From: Mesoterricola sediminis
Lineage (GTDB): Bacteria; Acidobacteriota; Holophagae; Holophagales; Holophagaceae
Length of the DNA stretch: 64,000 bases
Direction of reading: 5' to 3'
NCBI RefSeq assembly: GCF_030295425.1
Contig: NZ_AP027081.1
Coordinates: 4,422,001-4,486,000 of the forward strand
Below the pieces are notes generated by a model, which was not told where the DNA came from, did not search any database, and saw nothing but the letters and a program-made list of their open reading frames with translations. Position numbers and translations under genes: made by a program. Shown piece by piece: positions 62,958 to 64,000 of this stretch (position 1 is its first letter; each line of letters starts with the position of its first letter).

Positions 62958-63712
62958 ATGCCGAGACGTTTCCTGACCGATGCCATGTGGGCAAAGCTTG
63001 AACCGCTCCTTCCGCCAGAGCGTGGAGGGATGGGGCGATCCCGTCACCCCAACCGTCCCATGGTGGAGGCGATCCTGTGGAGGCACAGGACTGGGGCGCC
63101 GTGGAGGGACCTGCCGGAGGAATCTGGACCTTGGACAAGCGTGTACACGCGATTTGAGGCCTGGACCAAGCGCGGCGTGTGGCAAAGGATCCTGGAGTTC
63201 CTGCGCAAGGAAGCCGACCTGGAGTGGGTCATGCTGGATGGCACCATCCTTCGCGCTCATCAACCTTCAGCAGGCAAAAGGGGGGGCTCTGGAACCAGGC
63301 GCTCGGACGATCTCGGGGTGGATGCTCGACCAAGATCCATTTGATCTGCGATGCCCACGGTAATCCTTTGGATTTCCTGGTCACTCCGGGGCAAGCCCAT
63401 GAAAGCCGGTCTGCTGAAGGATTGCTGTGCGGTTGGCAGGCAGAGTACGGGTTCGGAGATCGGGCCTACGATGGGAACCCGGTATGGAAGGCGATCGAGG
63501 CCATGGGTGCGACAGCCGTCATCCCACCTCATCCCCGGCGCAAGAATCCGGCGGCCTGGGACTCACACCTATACAAGGCCCGCCATGCCATCGAGCATGG
63601 GTTCGCCAAGCTCAAACAGTTCAGGGCGCTGGCCACCAGGTTCGACAAAACGGCGCGAAGTTTCTCAGCCCAGGTGGCTTTGGCCTGCATCGTGATCTGG
63701 CTGAGGCTATGA
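62958..63712 (+). CDS. IS5-family transposase, -1 programmed-frameshift type
   Basis: Two overlapping frames encode one transposase. ORF A (62958-63344) carries the DUF4096-like N terminus (RRFLTDAMWAKLEPLLPPER, ILWRHRTGAPWRDLPEE) and the first catalytic Asp in VMLDGTILRAH. ORF B (63179-63712, -1 frame) carries STKIHLICDAHGNPLDFLVT, the second Asp in FGDRAYDG and Glu in ARHAIEHGFAKLKQFRALAT. A slippery A4G7 run at 63276-63286 lies where the frames meet, as in IS427-type IS5 elements. A -1 shift there would give about 251 residues with an intact DDE triad. Confidence 0.85.
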
Positions 63713-63745
63713 GCGGAGGGTGACAAGCGTTCCGGATCCTCATTG

Positions 63746-63798
63746 ATCCTATGAAACGCGGAGGCGCGGAGGATCTCGCAGAGGGTCGCGGAGGAAAG
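63746..63798 (+). repeat. Second copy of the GxxExxY left inverted-repeat arm
   Basis: Identical to 8652-8704 over its full length. The right arm of this copy should begin just at the window edge (64000), where the matching sequence CCTTTCT is just entered. Confidence 0.85.
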
Positions 63799-63815
63799 CG
63801 CTCCTGGAACCTGCC

Positions 63816-63975
63816 CCTGGATATCGAGTGGAGGGGGCTTGTGGTTGAGCGGGCCTACCGGCTGGATTTGCTGGTTGACGACCTCGTGGTCGTGGAGGCT
63901 AAGGCGGAATGGAGGTCGGCCTGCTCCTCAATTCCCGTCAGTGGCCTTTCAAAGACGGTGGAATCAAGCGGGTGA
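63816..63975 (+). pseudogene. GxxExxY protein remnant, N-terminal half deleted
   Basis: Relative to copy 1 (8755-9099), bases 8722-8939 are missing, so the GxxExxY motif itself is gone, while DLLVDDLVVVEAKA with the E-x-K pair remains. The same broken end (EWRSACSS then SGLSKTVESSG) is present, so the C-terminal lesion predates the split of the two copies. Three base differences separate them otherwise. It cannot make the normal protein. Confidence 0.8.
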
Positions 63976-64000
63976 TACATACAAGGGCTTGATCCTTTCT

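Larger units (their letters stand above)
62866..64000 (+). mobile_element. IS5-family element with GxxExxY passenger, right end beyond the window
   Basis: The element starts at 62870 with GCTGTGTTCGGAATCTA next to CTAG (62866-62869). It contains a two-frame IS5-family transposase, an inverted-repeat arm (63746-63798) and a GxxExxY remnant. From 63643 on, it matches 8549-9124 almost base for base apart from a 218-bp deletion, so it is a second copy of the same element. The 3' end is outside the window. Confidence 0.85.

Overview
The window is GC-rich, densely packed bacterial chromosome from a motile, Gram-negative (diderm) organism. Outer-membrane and LPS functions are a TonB-receptor-like barrel, a DUF5916 barrel, an MsbA-type flippase, HldD and heptosyltransferase-like proteins. 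Flagellar genes are fliC, flaG, fliD and fliS. The CarboxypepD_reg/TonB receptor, the DUF4388 protein and the Hanks kinase with a PD40-like propeller point to Acidobacteriota, probably class Holophagae (Geothrix-like). That placement is inference from gene content; there is no rRNA here to confirm it.

Layout. 1-7.1 kb: patatin, rph and rpiB on minus, divergent from a SNF2 helicase/SWIM pair, RidA and a cysteine-synthase-like enzyme. 7.1-9.3 kb: nested mobile DNA, made of IS5-family ends, a frameshifted IS4-family transposase, an IS5 transposase tail and a broken GxxExxY nuclease gene inside inverted repeats. 9.3-14.5 kb: a DUF5916 protein, a degenerate phosphoesterase, a sugar kinase and a methyltransferase. 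14.6-23.9 kb: a long minus-strand run with queA, an MsbA-like ABC exporter, an ECF sigma/anti-sigma pair, a lipoprotein, repeat proteins, a HisA paralogue and rnc. 24-29.7 kb: a DUF4388 protein, then flagellin with a sigma-28-like promoter, flaG, fliD, fliS and a small flagellar-cluster gene. 29.9-39.4 kb: upp, a TrpC-like pseudoenzyme fused to a histone-H1-like tail, eno, an FtsB-like gene, dapF, two TPR/glycosyltransferase-9-like proteins, parA and parB. 39.5-47.5 kb: accD, folC, a Ser/Thr kinase, a possible leader ORF and a TonB-receptor-like protein. 47.6-58 kb: argF, a Tat-exported epimerase, a transporter, a phosphodiesterase, a GlcD-like oxidase, pyrH, plsX, rpmF, a YceD-like gene, a pseudopilin and a PilR-like regulator. 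58-62.9 kb: two glycosyltransferase-9 genes, a DUF1573 protein, an EamA transporter and hldD. 62.9-64 kb: a second IS5-family element, cut by the window end.

How the genes fit together. rpmF, plsX and pyrH sit near accD and folC type housekeeping genes, while msbA, hldD and the glycosyltransferase-9 genes serve the envelope. The ECF sigma factor lies among envelope and repeat proteins, which suggests a stress circuit, but its targets cannot be read from sequence.

The most unusual things are: (1) an IS5-family element that appears to carry a GxxExxY PD-(D/E)XK nuclease cassette bounded by its own inverted repeats, with a related solo hairpin elsewhere in the window; (2) a TrpC-fold protein that has lost both catalytic lysines and is fused to a Lys/Ala/Pro tail, with a good internal start that could make the tail on its own; (3) IS insertions at CTAG sites that are also TAG stop codons. 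No tRNA, rRNA or CRISPR array was seen.
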